A stretch of DNA of 64,000 nucleotides from Bacillota bacterium (lineage in GTDB: Bacteria > Bacillota > Clostridia > Christensenellales > SZUA-584), in contig JAEZKQ010000031.1 of NCBI GenBank assembly GCA_023436115.1, positions 124,001-188,000 on the forward strand. Direction: 5' to 3'. The notes under the pieces were generated by a model. It was not told the origin of the DNA. It made no database searches and saw nothing but the letters and a program-made list of their open reading frames with translations. Shown here piece after piece: positions 26,558-35,294 of this stretch. The position numbers were made by a program, and so were the translations under genes. The number at the start of each line of letters is the position of its first letter. Within the stretch, counting starts at the first letter, position 1.

Positions 26558-27205
26558 TTATACGTTGGTTGCCTGTGTGAATGTAAGCACTGTCACGCTT
26601 TGGGCCCCCGCTGCTTGAAGAACTGCTGCGCATTCTGCCGCCGTTGCCCCCGTGGTCAGCACATCATCGATGAGCAGCACGCGCCCTTTTGCTTTTTCTG
26701 TCGCCACAAACGCGCCGGCTATATTGTCCTTGCGCTGTTTGGCGTTAAGCTTCGTTTGTGACGGAGTATGGCGTATACGCTTTAAAGCATCAATATAGGG
26801 CTTTCCCGTCAGATTGGCAATACCCTGTGCCAGCAACGCCGCTTGGTCGAATCCGCGCTTACGTCGCTTCTTCCTATGCAGCGGTACGTGGCACACGCAG
26901 TCAAACCTGATCTGATGCCTAAACAGCACCTGCGTCATCGCCTCGCTCATAAACGCGCATAGCCAGCGGTTGCCCGCATATTTGTAGCTTCTGACGATAC
27001 GCGCCGCAAGACCGTCATAACGGTATACCGAACATGAGTGTAACCCCGCTGTATTGGCAGCGCCGACTTCAAGGCCTGTCAGTTCGCCAGCGCAAGACGG
27101 GCAAAGATATGCCGCCACACCTTTCTCTATGCCGCAGCCCACACATTTGGGTACATACGGAAAAAGTGTTGTCCAAAGCGCCGAAAAGAGCTGTCGTATC
27201 GACAT
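26558..27205 (-). CDS. ComF family protein (phosphoribosyltransferase-like)
   Basis: The 215-residue protein has an N-terminal zinc-ribbon (CVGCGIEKGVAAYLCPSC), then CHVPLHRKKRRKRGFDQA and the PRPP-binding motif VLLIDDVLTTGATAAE near 174-189. ComFC is needed for DNA transfer into the cytosol during natural transformation in several species. The ATG at 27205 shares one base with the recD2 stop codon (TGATG), so the two are translationally coupled. GGGGG lies about 7 nt upstream. Confidence 0.92.
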   Translation of the reverse strand: MSIRQLFSALWTTLFPYVPKCVGCGIEKGVAAYLCPSCAGELTGLEVGAANTAGLHSCSVYRYDGLAARIVRSYKYAGNRWLCAFMSEAMTQVLFRHQIRFDCVCHVPLHRKKRRKRGFDQAALLAQGIANLTGKPYIDALKRIRHTPSQTKLNAKQRKDNIAGAFVATEKAKGRVLLIDDVLTTGATAAECAAVLQAAGAQSVTVLTFTQATNV

Positions 27206-29430
27206 CAAATCGCCCCCAGAACCTCAATATAATCCTTTAACTCATGATCCAGCGTGGTGTAGCGGCCGCGTATGCGGTTATTCGCCACCATATACTCCAC
27301 CGTGCTCTTTTGCCCGATGATAATTACCTTTTCCATCGCCCGGGTCAGCGCCGTATAAAGCAGGTTGCGCGATAAGAACCGCCCTCCACCCGCCATCAGG
27401 GGTATAATCACCACGGGAAACTCGCTGCCCTGCGATTTGTGCACCGTCACCGCGTATGCATGCTCAAGCTGCTCTAATTCCGCAAACGTGTATATGGCAT
27501 CACGGTTGCCGTCAAAACGAATGACCGCTTCTTTCGTATCGTTATCGATCATTATGATTTGCCCCAAATCCCCGTTGAACACACCCACGCCTTTATGATG
27601 GAACTTTGTATTGTCGGCATAGAACCATTCCATCTCATAGTTGTTCTTGGTCTGCATGACCTTGTCGCCTTGGCGGAATATGGTATCGCTCACCTGCACT
27701 TCGGGGCGCGAAGCCAATCGCGGATTCAGCAGCTCCCGAAGCTCATAATTAATATTATGAACACCCAATATGCCTTTTTTAACGGGACAGAGTATTTGCG
27801 TCTCCTCGAGTATATCGTATTTCCCAGGTAATTCACCCTCGGTGATCAGCTTTTTAAGCCGCACGATCACATCGTCCGGTTCACTTTCGGGTATAAACAG
27901 AAAATCACCCGTCAGATAGAACTCCGGAGGCTCGCCCCGGTTCACACGGTGTGCATTCTCCACAATGCTTCCGCCTTCCTTCTGACGATAAAAACGCGTA
28001 AGCTGCATAATCGGAAACGCGCCGCTTTTGATGATATCGCGCAGTACATTACCCGGGCCCACCGAAGGGAGCTGATCCGCGTCACCGACGATGATAAGCC
28101 GCGTGCCCTCAGACAGCGCGCGCAGCAGGGCGCGCATCAGAAATATATCGATCATCGACGCTTCATCCACAATCACGGCCTCGGCCTCCAAAGGGTTGTC
28201 CTCGTTGCGGATAAAACGTGCGGCATTGTCAAACTCTTCGTCCATGCCCGCACCGTATTCAAGCAAACGGTGAATCGTTTTGGCCTCACGGCCTGTGGAC
28301 TGCTCGATGCGCTTGGCCGCGCGGCCTGTGGGCGCGCAGAGCACGGTGGTGATGCCGCATTGTTCAAATATTGAAATAATGGCTTTGGTGATCGTGGTTT
28401 TACCGGTACCCGGCCCGCCTGTGATTACCGTCGCCTGACTCGAAAGCGCCATAAGCACAGCGCGTTCCTGCTCTTCGGACAAAACGATATCCCCTAAATA
28501 ACGCGTATAAGCTTCAGCAGGGTCAGGCAGCGCAATACGCGGGGCACAGCGCGAAAGTACAAATAACCGCCGCGCCACGTCACTTTCGGCAATATATGCT
28601 GCCATATGGAACACGGCGGGCGTGTTGTTGATGAACTTTTGTGCAATCTCTTCGTCGAGCGTAAGCGCGCTCACCCGTGTATCCACAAGCGCTTCATCTA
28701 CACCCAGCATTTTCGAGGCACGGCGTAGCAGCTCCGGACGCGGCAGACATGTATGCCCGTCATTCATGGCCGTCAGCAATTCGTGCTTGATTCCCATATC
28801 GATACGGTATTCCGATGCCTTGTCAATGCCGATATTACCCGCAATTTTATCGGCGCGTTCAAAGCCGATGCCCGCAATGTCATCGATCATGCGGTAAGGG
28901 TTCTCCTGAATCAGCACGGGTGCCGCCGCGCCATACCGCTCGAAGGCGCGAAAAGCCTGCCGTACGGAAAGCCCTAGGTTTTGCAGATCAATAATGATCT
29001 GCTTCACGCTCACATGCTCCATAAAACTTTCGGATATGCTTGCAGCAAGCTTTTTGCTGATACCCTTCACTTCAGCCAAGAACTCAGGGCTGTTTTCGAT
29101 TACGTCAAACGTGCTTTCTCCGAAGACATCCACGATGCGTCCGGCCAACGCGTCGCCCACGCCTTTAATAAGGCCGCTGGCTAAGAACATGCGAATAGAC
29201 TCAACCGTATTGGGCAGCCGCGTTTCCACTGACTTAACTGTAAACTGGCGGCCATAAAGCCGATGCTCCGTCCACGCGCCGAACAGCCGCACAAATTCAC
29301 CCTCGTGGATGTGCGGCAGACAGCCGACAGCTGTGGTGAGCTCGCCGTTAAAATCGATCGACATCACCGTCCAGCCGTTCTCGTCATTTCGGAAATTGAT
29401 TTCAAGTACCGTGCCCTCAATACTCGTCAT
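27205..29430 (-). CDS. recD2: RecD2-type ATP-dependent DNA helicase
   Basis: The 741-residue product is a RecD-like 5'-3' helicase of the RecBC-independent type. It has an OB-like N-terminal domain (GTVLEINFRNDENGWTVM), tandem helix-hairpin-helix motifs (GLIKGVGDALAGRIVDVFG), Walker A ITGGPGTGKTT near 334-344, Walker B VIVDEASMID near 420 and the C-terminal YAVTVHKSQGSEF motif. ATG 29430 is chosen because AGAGG lies just upstream and the family begins at TSIEGTVLEI; an upstream ATG at 29466 would add 12 residues. Confidence 0.95.
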   Translation of the reverse strand: MTSIEGTVLEINFRNDENGWTVMSIDFNGELTTAVGCLPHIHEGEFVRLFGAWTEHRLYGRQFTVKSVETRLPNTVESIRMFLASGLIKGVGDALAGRIVDVFGESTFDVIENSPEFLAEVKGISKKLAASISESFMEHVSVKQIIIDLQNLGLSVRQAFRAFERYGAAAPVLIQENPYRMIDDIAGIGFERADKIAGNIGIDKASEYRIDMGIKHELLTAMNDGHTCLPRPELLRRASKMLGVDEALVDTRVSALTLDEEIAQKFINNTPAVFHMAAYIAESDVARRLFVLSRCAPRIALPDPAEAYTRYLGDIVLSEEQERAVLMALSSQATVITGGPGTGKTTITKAIISIFEQCGITTVLCAPTGRAAKRIEQSTGREAKTIHRLLEYGAGMDEEFDNAARFIRNEDNPLEAEAVIVDEASMIDIFLMRALLRALSEGTRLIIVGDADQLPSVGPGNVLRDIIKSGAFPIMQLTRFYRQKEGGSIVENAHRVNRGEPPEFYLTGDFLFIPESEPDDVIVRLKKLITEGELPGKYDILEETQILCPVKKGILGVHNINYELRELLNPRLASRPEVQVSDTIFRQGDKVMQTKNNYEMEWFYADNTKFHHKGVGVFNGDLGQIIMIDNDTKEAVIRFDGNRDAIYTFAELEQLEHAYAVTVHKSQGSEFPVVIIPLMAGGGRFLSRNLLYTALTRAMEKVIIIGQKSTVEYMVANNRIRGRYTTLDHELKDYIEVLGAI

Positions 29431-29525
29431 AAAGCCTCTAATAAATCGCATGTATGATGAGGTCATTGTATCACATGAAGCGTGTTTTGTGTGGGCTGTG
29501 AGGAATTTTATGCAATTGAGTCACA

Positions 29526-30377
29526 TTAACCGACTTTAAGCTCACCCGCCGCAAAAAACGCGACGTCTCCCTGTATAAATATCTCCTTTGTATCACTCGT
29601 CCATGTTTTAATCACGCTTGGACGGTGAACATAGCGGCCCTGATGGATACTGATGATCTCATTTCGTTTGGCAAAGCCGTTGTTCACAAGATAAGCACAC
29701 AGCGGCCCGGCCGCGCTGCCCGTGGCCACATCCTCCGTGGTGCCTTGGTTATCCCATGTCCTGCACTCCAAAGAAACGGCATCAAACACATAGACGAACT
29801 TTGCGCCAAAACGGCTCAAAAAGCTCTCAAATCCGCTGGTGCTGATTCTTGCCCGGGAAATGCCCTGCTTTAACGGCACGAGTAAATAAGGCAGCCCCGT
29901 GGACACCACCTCAACGGGCCAAGTCTCATGGATATCGCCAAAATCCAGCCCCAGCGCTTTGGCAATGTCACCATGATGGCTCTTTTCCACTTGCCTTATA
30001 AACTTAGGTATTCCTTGGTTCATCGTGACACTGTAAGCCCTGTTTCGCACCGATGAGCTTACCATGACAGTCCGGCCGGACAGGTCTAAGCAAATATCAA
30101 TTGCGTTTTCTAAAGGATGAAACAGGCGGTGCAGCACCGCACCAGCCCCCACGATAGGATGCCCCGCAAACATAAGCTCCTCATCCATAGTAAAGATTCG
30201 CACCGGATAAGCACCGTTTGCATCTTTTTCAAATATGAATATTGTTTCAAACTGTCGGAATTCCCGGGCAATGGAAAGCATCTGTTCTGCGCTCAATGGA
30301 TTTTCCGGGAAAACGACTGTGAGGCCGTTCCCGCTAAGCGGCTTGTCCGAAAACACATCAACATGGAAGTATTTCAT
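29526..30377 (-). CDS. PhzF family isomerase/epimerase-like protein
   Basis: A 283-residue protein with the two similar halves of PhzF enzymes. MKYFHVDVFSDKPLSGNGLT opens it; SGNGLTVVF, then EELMFAGHPIVGAGAVLHRL near 70 and ATGSAAGPLCAYLV near 228 are the diagnostic motifs. The usual catalytic Glu appears in RQFETIFIF (about 45). PhzF catalyses an isomerisation in phenazine synthesis, but most genomic relatives have other, unknown roles. AGAGAAGAG precedes ATG 30377. Confidence 0.9.
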   Translation of the reverse strand: MKYFHVDVFSDKPLSGNGLTVVFPENPLSAEQMLSIAREFRQFETIFIFEKDANGAYPVRIFTMDEELMFAGHPIVGAGAVLHRLFHPLENAIDICLDLSGRTVMVSSSVRNRAYSVTMNQGIPKFIRQVEKSHHGDIAKALGLDFGDIHETWPVEVVSTGLPYLLVPLKQGISRARISTSGFESFLSRFGAKFVYVFDAVSLECRTWDNQGTTEDVATGSAAGPLCAYLVNNGFAKRNEIISIHQGRYVHRPSVIKTWTSDTKEIFIQGDVAFFAAGELKVG

Positions 30378-30418
30378 TTTACTCTTCTCTTTCATAAGAC
30401 ATGAATACACAAGACGGC

Positions 30419-30449
30419 ATAGCCAGTCGCCATACCGTCTTAATACTGT
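30419..30449 (-). terminator. Strong hairpin after metK, no T run
   Basis: Arms 30419-30431 and 30437-30449 form 13 pairs, two of them G-U, only when transcribed from the minus strand; the plus-strand RNA would have two A-C mismatches. This points to the metK transcript. It may be a stabilising or atypical terminator hairpin. Confidence 0.5.
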
Positions 30450-30478
30450 TAAAATGCAAATCTTAAAAGGTCATCCGG

Positions 30479-31609
30479 TTAGCTCAGCTTATCCACGATG
30501 TCCAGCCGCTCCCACGGCAAATCCAAATCAGTACGTCCAAAATGGCCATAGGAGGCCGTCTGGCGGTATATCGGCGCGCGCAGCCCCAGCCGCTCGATAA
30601 TGGCCGCCGGGCGAAGATCAATCGCGTTCATGATACGTGTTGCCAGCTTCTCATCGTCCATCACGCCTGTGCCAAACGTATCCGCATAGATGGAGACAGG
30701 CTGTGCCACACCGATGGCATACGCTACCTCCAGCTCGCACCGCTCGGCCAGCCCCGCCGCCACCACGTTTTTGGCAATATGGCGCATGGCATAGGCTGCG
30801 CTTCTGTCCACCTTGGAAGGGTCCTTGCCCGAAAACGCTCCGCCGCCATGGCGCGCGTAGCCGCCGTAAGTATCCACGATGATCTTGCGGCCTGTCAGCC
30901 CCGAATCGCCCGCAGGCCCGCCGATGACAAAACGCCCTGTCGGGTTCACGAAATACTTTGTGTTTTTATCGAGCAGTTCAGGCGGAATCACGGCCTTTAT
31001 CACATGCTCGATGATATCCTCGCGTATCTGCTCCTGCGTTATATCCTCGGCATGCTGCGAAGAAACCACCACGGCATCCACACGCACCGGTGTATTGCCG
31101 TCATACTCCACCGTCACCTGTGATTTGCCATCCGGACGCAGATAGCCAAGCGTCCCATTCTTTCTCACCGCCGCGAGCTGCCTGGAAAGCCGGTGCGCCA
31201 GCGTAATGGGCAGCGGCATCAGCTCCTGCGTTTCGCGGCATGCAAACCCAAACATCATGCCTTGATCGCCCGCGCCCTGATCTGCTTTATTCACACCCAT
31301 CGCAATATCACCCGACTGCTCCCCGATGCTGGTGATAACACCGCAGGTGTTGCCGTCGAATCCGAACTTGGCGCGTGTAAAACCGATATCCAGAACCGTG
31401 CTGCGGACTATTTTTGGAATATCCACATAGCAGTCTGTGGTGATCTCGCCCATCACCAGTACGAAACCGGTGTTTACGGCTGTTTCGCATGCCACATGCG
31501 CGTTATTGTCTTGCTCAAGTATCGCATCCAGTACGCTGTCGCTGATTTGGTCACAAATCTTGTCGGGATGCCCCTCTGTAACCGATTCCGAAGTAAAAAG
31601 CCTTCTCAT
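30479..31609 (-). CDS. metK: S-adenosylmethionine synthetase
   Basis: The 376-residue protein has FTSESVTEGHPDKICDQISD at 5-24, the GAGDQGMMFG motif near 112-121 and the phosphate-loop motif GGGAFSGKDPSKVDRSAAY near 250. It makes SAM from ATP and methionine in the cytoplasm. ATG 31609 is selected because TTAGGAG lies 7 nt upstream and MetK always starts at this block; the frame extends further upstream through the riboswitch. It is regulated by the SAM-I riboswitch in its leader. Confidence 0.97.
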   Translation of the reverse strand: MRRLFTSESVTEGHPDKICDQISDSVLDAILEQDNNAHVACETAVNTGFVLVMGEITTDCYVDIPKIVRSTVLDIGFTRAKFGFDGNTCGVITSIGEQSGDIAMGVNKADQGAGDQGMMFGFACRETQELMPLPITLAHRLSRQLAAVRKNGTLGYLRPDGKSQVTVEYDGNTPVRVDAVVVSSQHAEDITQEQIREDIIEHVIKAVIPPELLDKNTKYFVNPTGRFVIGGPAGDSGLTGRKIIVDTYGGYARHGGGAFSGKDPSKVDRSAAYAMRHIAKNVVAAGLAERCELEVAYAIGVAQPVSIYADTFGTGVMDDEKLATRIMNAIDLRPAAIIERLGLRAPIYRQTASYGHFGRTDLDLPWERLDIVDKLS

Positions 31610-31636
31610 ATCTAAACTCCTAAAATAAATTTTAAA

Positions 31637-31661
31637 TAAAAAACCCCGCATTTGCGAGGCC
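31637..31661 (-). terminator. Attenuator terminator of the metK riboswitch
   Basis: CCTCGC/GCGGGG stem with one G-U pair and an AAAU loop, followed on the minus strand by TTTTTTATTT, just upstream of the metK ribosome binding site. Confidence 0.8.
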
Positions 31662-31770
31662 TGAAAAAATCTTTTCAACCTCATCTATCGGGAATTGGCA
31701 CCTTGACGTTAGTCCGGTTGCCGGGTTTCACAGGGCCCGTCCCTCCACCGCTCTTGATAAGGGTCTTTTA
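31662..31770 (-). ncRNA. SAM-I (S-box) riboswitch aptamer controlling metK
   Basis: The minus strand carries the S-box core: CTTATCAAGAG near 31751-31761, then GGTGGAGGGA, then GAAACCCGGCAACC, and AGGTGCCAATTCC closing the core. The attenuator hairpin follows. Binding of SAM should promote termination before metK. A promoter is positioned so that transcription begins at about the first aptamer helix. Confidence 0.95.
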
Positions 31771-31778
31771 TTTCTTTC

Positions 31779-31808
31779 ACTATACCATATATTAAGCCCT
31801 GCTGTAAA
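31779..31808 (-). promoter_or_regulatory. Promoter of the metK riboswitch transcript
   Basis: TTTACA (31803-31808), 18-nt spacer, TATAGT (31779-31784) on the minus strand. Confidence 0.7.
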
Positions 31809-31862
31809 ACATTTTCGTTTATTTCCAAAATGCATGTCTTCTATTCAACGAAGCTGCATCCG

Positions 31863-32747
31863 CTATTCATGAAAAACAGCGGTTATATCCGTTTCCTTTG
31901 CCTGAAGCTTTTGGCCTGCTTTATCTATTAGCCAGGCAATAGCAAAGCCCACCATAAAACATCCCGCACATTGCAGGATATCGCCGATCCCCTCATATTG
32001 GCGCGGAATAATGATCACAGTGGAGGCAAAGACAAACCCAAGCACCATGTGGTAAGCGACAGTGTAGTGCTTTTTAAATAAATAGTTTATCGGGCGCGCG
32101 CTCACGAGCACCAGCAAAACAACGCCAACCATAATAGGGATAATCACCTGCATGGATAAATCCGCAATTCCGGCCACCATTGATTCATACAAGCCAAGAA
32201 AAATGATAAATGAGGATGAGCTAAGACCAGGTACAACCATACTGATACCCCAAAGCAGCCCGCAAACCAAATACCACCAGATATTCGGCCGTATGTTAAG
32301 AACCACTGCGTTTTCAAGGAAAACTAATATTGCCAGAATCATGATAAGACTGACAGCAAACGCAATCCAAGCATTCATAGACCGGCCTTCTTTTCCGGCT
32401 TCTTTGAATAACGAGGGAATCATTCCCACAATCAAACCGATAAAAAGCCAAATTGCAAGATTCGAAGAAGCCTTAAACAGCCATTCCACAAGCCGGGCCA
32501 GTCCCAAAAAACCGAGCAGGCAGCCTATTAAAACCGGAAGCAGCAGCTTCACATTTTTCTTAAAAGTTCTCACAGGATGTGCAAGCAATGACATCATGGG
32601 CTGATAGATACCAAATATAACACATAGCACGCCGCCGCTGATACCCGGTAATATGGCACCGGCACCTATCAGCGCGCCCTGCAGCACACGCAAAAGCCAA
32701 TGTAAAACAACAGTAATTGAAGGTTTTCCTTTTGTACCTTTATCCAC
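31863..32747 (-). CDS. DUF368 membrane protein (PopT-type undecaprenyl-phosphate translocase)
   Basis: The 294-residue polytopic protein has the DUF368 signatures LQGALIGAGAILPGISGGVL near residues 23-42 and GLLWGISMVVPGLSSSSFII in the second half, the internal repeat of this family. DUF368 proteins (PopT) were recently shown in Gram-negative and Gram-positive species to return undecaprenyl phosphate across the membrane. GTG 32747 is preferred because GAGGAG lies 7 nt upstream; a GTG at 32762 lies inside the region before it. It has its own promoter. UppP (3525-4319) acts one step earlier. Confidence 0.9.
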   Translation of the reverse strand: MDKGTKGKPSITVVLHWLLRVLQGALIGAGAILPGISGGVLCVIFGIYQPMMSLLAHPVRTFKKNVKLLLPVLIGCLLGFLGLARLVEWLFKASSNLAIWLFIGLIVGMIPSLFKEAGKEGRSMNAWIAFAVSLIMILAILVFLENAVVLNIRPNIWWYLVCGLLWGISMVVPGLSSSSFIIFLGLYESMVAGIADLSMQVIIPIMVGVVLLVLVSARPINYLFKKHYTVAYHMVLGFVFASTVIIIPRQYEGIGDILQCAGCFMVGFAIAWLIDKAGQKLQAKETDITAVFHE

Positions 32748-32785
32748 TAAAGCTCTCCTCACATAAATTGACTACACTTAGATTA

Positions 32786-32814
32786 ATTATACATTGCTTT
32801 TCTGCCTGCTTCAA
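32786..32814 (-). promoter_or_regulatory. Promoter of the DUF368 gene
   Basis: TTGAAG (32809-32814), 17-nt spacer, TATAAT (32786-32791) on the minus strand. Confidence 0.7.
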
Positions 32815-32926
32815 ACACTAAATTCGAAATTTCCAACATCTTCCCATCAACCGAAAAAAGATAATCTTCCCAGGCCGTCATAACTTGCCCGATAATCGTA
32901 TCCATATGCGGATAACATACGAGGAT

Positions 32927-32964
32927 ATAAAAAAGGCTGCTTGGCCAGATCTGTTCAAGCAACC
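32927..32964 (-). terminator. Terminator of the lipoprotein gene
   Basis: GGTTGCTTG/CAAGCAGCC stem with one G-U pair (32956-32964 with 32935-32943), followed on the minus strand by TTTTTT. Between it and the DUF368 promoter (about 110 nt) I see nothing. Confidence 0.75.
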
Positions 32965-33008
32965 CGAAGCACGCGACGTTAACGACTGCACTTTAATCGT
33001 TTATAACC

Positions 33009-33428
33009 TTACTTTTGTACTGAGGGGAGAACAAGCTGCACAACAGGCTGCTCGGCCGAGTCAGTATAACCATTGTCCTTTACCTCAAAAACAAGGCCAA
33101 GACGCACATAAGCATTGTTGACCTGTTCATACGCGATACATTTTAAGTCGTATGTTTCATTGGCCAGTATCGCCTTTGTTCCGCTGAAAAAATAATCCTG
33201 TGCTGCATCAAGATCCAAATCCGTACCGCTCGCAGGCGTTAAATAGACCACCAACAGCGTGTTGCCTTCTGCGGCGACAGCATCATCGATACTCGGCATA
33301 AATTCCTGTGAGTATTCAAAAGAACCGACATCTGTAACAATAGGATCGGCCTTGCTGCAAGCGCTGACAAGCAAAAGCAGGCAAACGACCAATATTAATA
33401 AATCAAATTTCTTTGTTTTTTTCATCAT
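33009..33428 (-). CDS. Hypothetical lipoprotein, 139 residues
   Basis: The N-terminus MMKKTKKFDLLILVVCLLLL is a lipoprotein signal peptide with the lipobox LVSAC, so Cys24 should be lipidated and the mature part anchored outside the membrane. The mature domain, about 115 residues, is probably one beta-rich fold and shows LLVVYLTPASGTDLDLDAAQ and a C-terminal VVQLVLPS. I do not recognise the family; DUF4352-like extracellular domains have a similar layout. AAAGGAT precedes the ATG. It is monocistronic, with its own promoter and terminator. Confidence 0.8.
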   Translation of the reverse strand: MMKKTKKFDLLILVVCLLLLVSACSKADPIVTDVGSFEYSQEFMPSIDDAVAAEGNTLLVVYLTPASGTDLDLDAAQDYFFSGTKAILANETYDLKCIAYEQVNNAYVRLGLVFEVKDNGYTDSAEQPVVQLVLPSVQK

Positions 33429-33470
33429 TTCATTATCCTTTACCGGTTAATTGAATCACAGCTACATTCA

Positions 33471-33499
33471 ATTATATATCAGTGCCCCGCCCCGCGCAA
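33471..33499 (-). promoter_or_regulatory. Promoter of the lipoprotein gene
   Basis: TTGCGC (33494-33499), 17-nt spacer, TATAAT (33471-33476) on the minus strand. Confidence 0.5.
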
Positions 33500-33517
33500 G
33501 AATTTTTGAATTTCGAA

Positions 33518-33546
33518 TTGTTATTTGAGTCTGCATATGCAATAAT
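33518..33546 (+). promoter_or_regulatory. Promoter of queG, placed for a leaderless transcript
   Basis: TTGTTA (33518-33523), 17-nt spacer, AATAAT (33541-33546). Only 7 nt separate the -10 from the ATG at 33554. Confidence 0.5.
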
Positions 33547-33553
33547 TTTCTGT

Positions 33554-34435
33554 ATGGGAACAACAAAGCAAGATATAAAACAGTTTGCCTTGAGCAAAGG
33601 CTTTTGCGATATACGGTTTGCTGATGCCGGCGAAATACTCGCATTTACAAAAGATAAGGTGATAGACCCACGTACACTGCTCAGCAGCGCCACATGCATC
33701 ATCGTCCTTTATATGCGCTATTATCCTTCTTGTCCCGCTCCCGAAGGTTCTATGGCTCTTTCGTCTTATTACATCGCGTCGCACCGTTCGTATCATGCGG
33801 CGCGCGATGTTGCGGCATATCTTATATCAAAAGGCGGCGAAGCGCTGCACACCACAGCGCTGCCCGCAAGAGCCGCAGCGCTGCGCGCTGGCGGCTTCGT
33901 CGGTGACAACGGGTTTTATTATCACCCGGAATTCGGCTCCTTTGTGTGCATACAAACGGTGCTCACAAACGCTTTTGAACCCGACACGTATCCGCAAAGC
34001 CTCTCTGCCTGTCTTCACTGCGGCGCATGTGAGCGTGCGTGCCCGTCGAGTGGCGTCACCGATATGCAAAAATGCCTGCGCTTTCACATTAACACATCTG
34101 TGCCCGAAGACTTGCGCGGCAGTGTCTATCAGCTTCTGGGCTGTGAGAAGTGCCAAAGCGCGTGTCCCCTCAATTGTGCGGATAGAGATAAACCTTATGT
34201 ATTTGCGCTGGACTCACTGCTGGACGGGTCCCAAACCGCTGCGATACGCGAGCTTGTGGGGCCGAATATGGCACGGCGCGGACGGCTCATCTCTCAGGCG
34301 GCGCTTTACGCGGCCAATACCTCACAGCGACAATTACTGGCAGCACTTTGGACTCTGGCTCAAAGCGAAGACGAGCCCGTGCGCACACATGCGTGCTGGG
34401 CATACGATAAGCTAAATGGAGAAAACAATGATTGA
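33554..34435 (+). CDS. queG: Epoxyqueuosine reductase QueG-like
   Basis: A 293-residue corrinoid iron-sulfur protein of the QueG family. The two ferredoxin-like clusters are CLHCGACERACPSSG near 174-188 and CEKCQSACPLNC near 222-233; ALRAGGFVGDNGFYYHPEFG near 114-133 is the family motif. It reduces epoxyqueuosine in tRNA to queuosine, the last step of the pathway. It is shorter than B. subtilis QueG (about 386 residues): the C-terminal HEAT repeats are cut to about one. No ribosome binding site precedes ATG 33554. It overlaps ispE by 8 nt. Confidence 0.88.
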   Translation: MGTTKQDIKQFALSKGFCDIRFADAGEILAFTKDKVIDPRTLLSSATCIIVLYMRYYPSCPAPEGSMALSSYYIASHRSYHAARDVAAYLISKGGEALHTTALPARAAALRAGGFVGDNGFYYHPEFGSFVCIQTVLTNAFEPDTYPQSLSACLHCGACERACPSSGVTDMQKCLRFHINTSVPEDLRGSVYQLLGCEKCQSACPLNCADRDKPYVFALDSLLDGSQTAAIRELVGPNMARRGRLISQAALYAANTSQRQLLAALWTLAQSEDEPVRTHACWAYDKLNGENND

Positions 34436-35294
34436 GCTTAAGGCATACGCAAAACTCAACCTGTCTCTGGATATCACAGGGAAACGGCCGGACGGCTATC
34501 ACGAGCTGGACGGTATTATGCAAAGCATATCGCTTCATGATACGGTAACAATCGAGAAGGCAGACAACATCACGGTTGAAATGAACAGGGAAGGCGAAGA
34601 TATGCAGCACAACACCGCGTACACCGCAGCGTGCTTGTTTGCAGAGCTTACGGGAATACCCGGCGCAAAAATACATATTCAAAAACGCATCCCATTAGAA
34701 GCCGGTCTTGGCGGCGCCAGCGCAGACGCGGCCGCTGTGCTGATCGGGCTCAATGCGCTTTACAACACACAGCTTAGCGCCGATGCTTTAGCCGCTTTGG
34801 GTGTTCAGATCGGTGCGGACGTGCCTTTTGCACTCAAAGGAGGTACGGCACGCGCCCGCGGTATCGGTGAGAAGCTAAAGCCCATATTACCTGCAAACCA
34901 ACTGCATTATGTGGTCGTCAAGCCCTATGCGGGTGTATCCACCGCGGAAGCCTACCGCAGATACAAGCAATCGGCACCGCTGCATATTGATACGGTGGAA
35001 TACGCACTGGCCAAGGGTGATTTTGACCTGTTTATCCGCTATGCCGGAAACGCACTGGGTATCGCGGCTTTGGGTATTGCCCCGGAAATTCTGCGCGCGG
35101 CAAACGCGCTGATGGCGGCGGGGGCTACCAAGGCGCTGATGAGCGGTTCGGGCAGCAGCATGTTTGCACCGTTTGCCAATCTTGATGACGCACAGCATGT
35201 TGCACAGCGCGTCAAGGGTAATTTTCAGCTTTGCGGGGTTTACAGCGCGCGTGAAAAGGGTATTGAAATGATGAAACACGAGGAGAATTTATGA
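34428..35294 (+). CDS. ispE: 4-(cytidine 5'-diphospho)-2-C-methyl-D-erythritol kinase
   Basis: The 288-residue GHMP kinase opens with MIELKAYAKLNLSLDITGKR and has the ATP loop PLEAGLGGASADAAAV near 91-106 and the C-terminal GSGSS motif. It phosphorylates CDP-methylerythritol in the non-mevalonate isoprenoid pathway; ispDF of the same pathway is in this window. ATG 34428 is chosen because TGGAG lies 7 nt upstream. It overlaps queG by 8 nt and rsmG by 4 nt. Confidence 0.96.
   Translation: MIELKAYAKLNLSLDITGKRPDGYHELDGIMQSISLHDTVTIEKADNITVEMNREGEDMQHNTAYTAACLFAELTGIPGAKIHIQKRIPLEAGLGGASADAAAVLIGLNALYNTQLSADALAALGVQIGADVPFALKGGTARARGIGEKLKPILPANQLHYVVVKPYAGVSTAEAYRRYKQSAPLHIDTVEYALAKGDFDLFIRYAGNALGIAALGIAPEILRAANALMAAGATKALMSGSGSSMFAPFANLDDAQHVAQRVKGNFQLCGVYSAREKGIEMMKHEENL

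Noticed and set aside
25435..26580. A 381-codon plus-strand frame.
   Set aside because: Antisense to the aminotransferase gene, which has all family motifs. Long antisense frames are common here because of codon bias.
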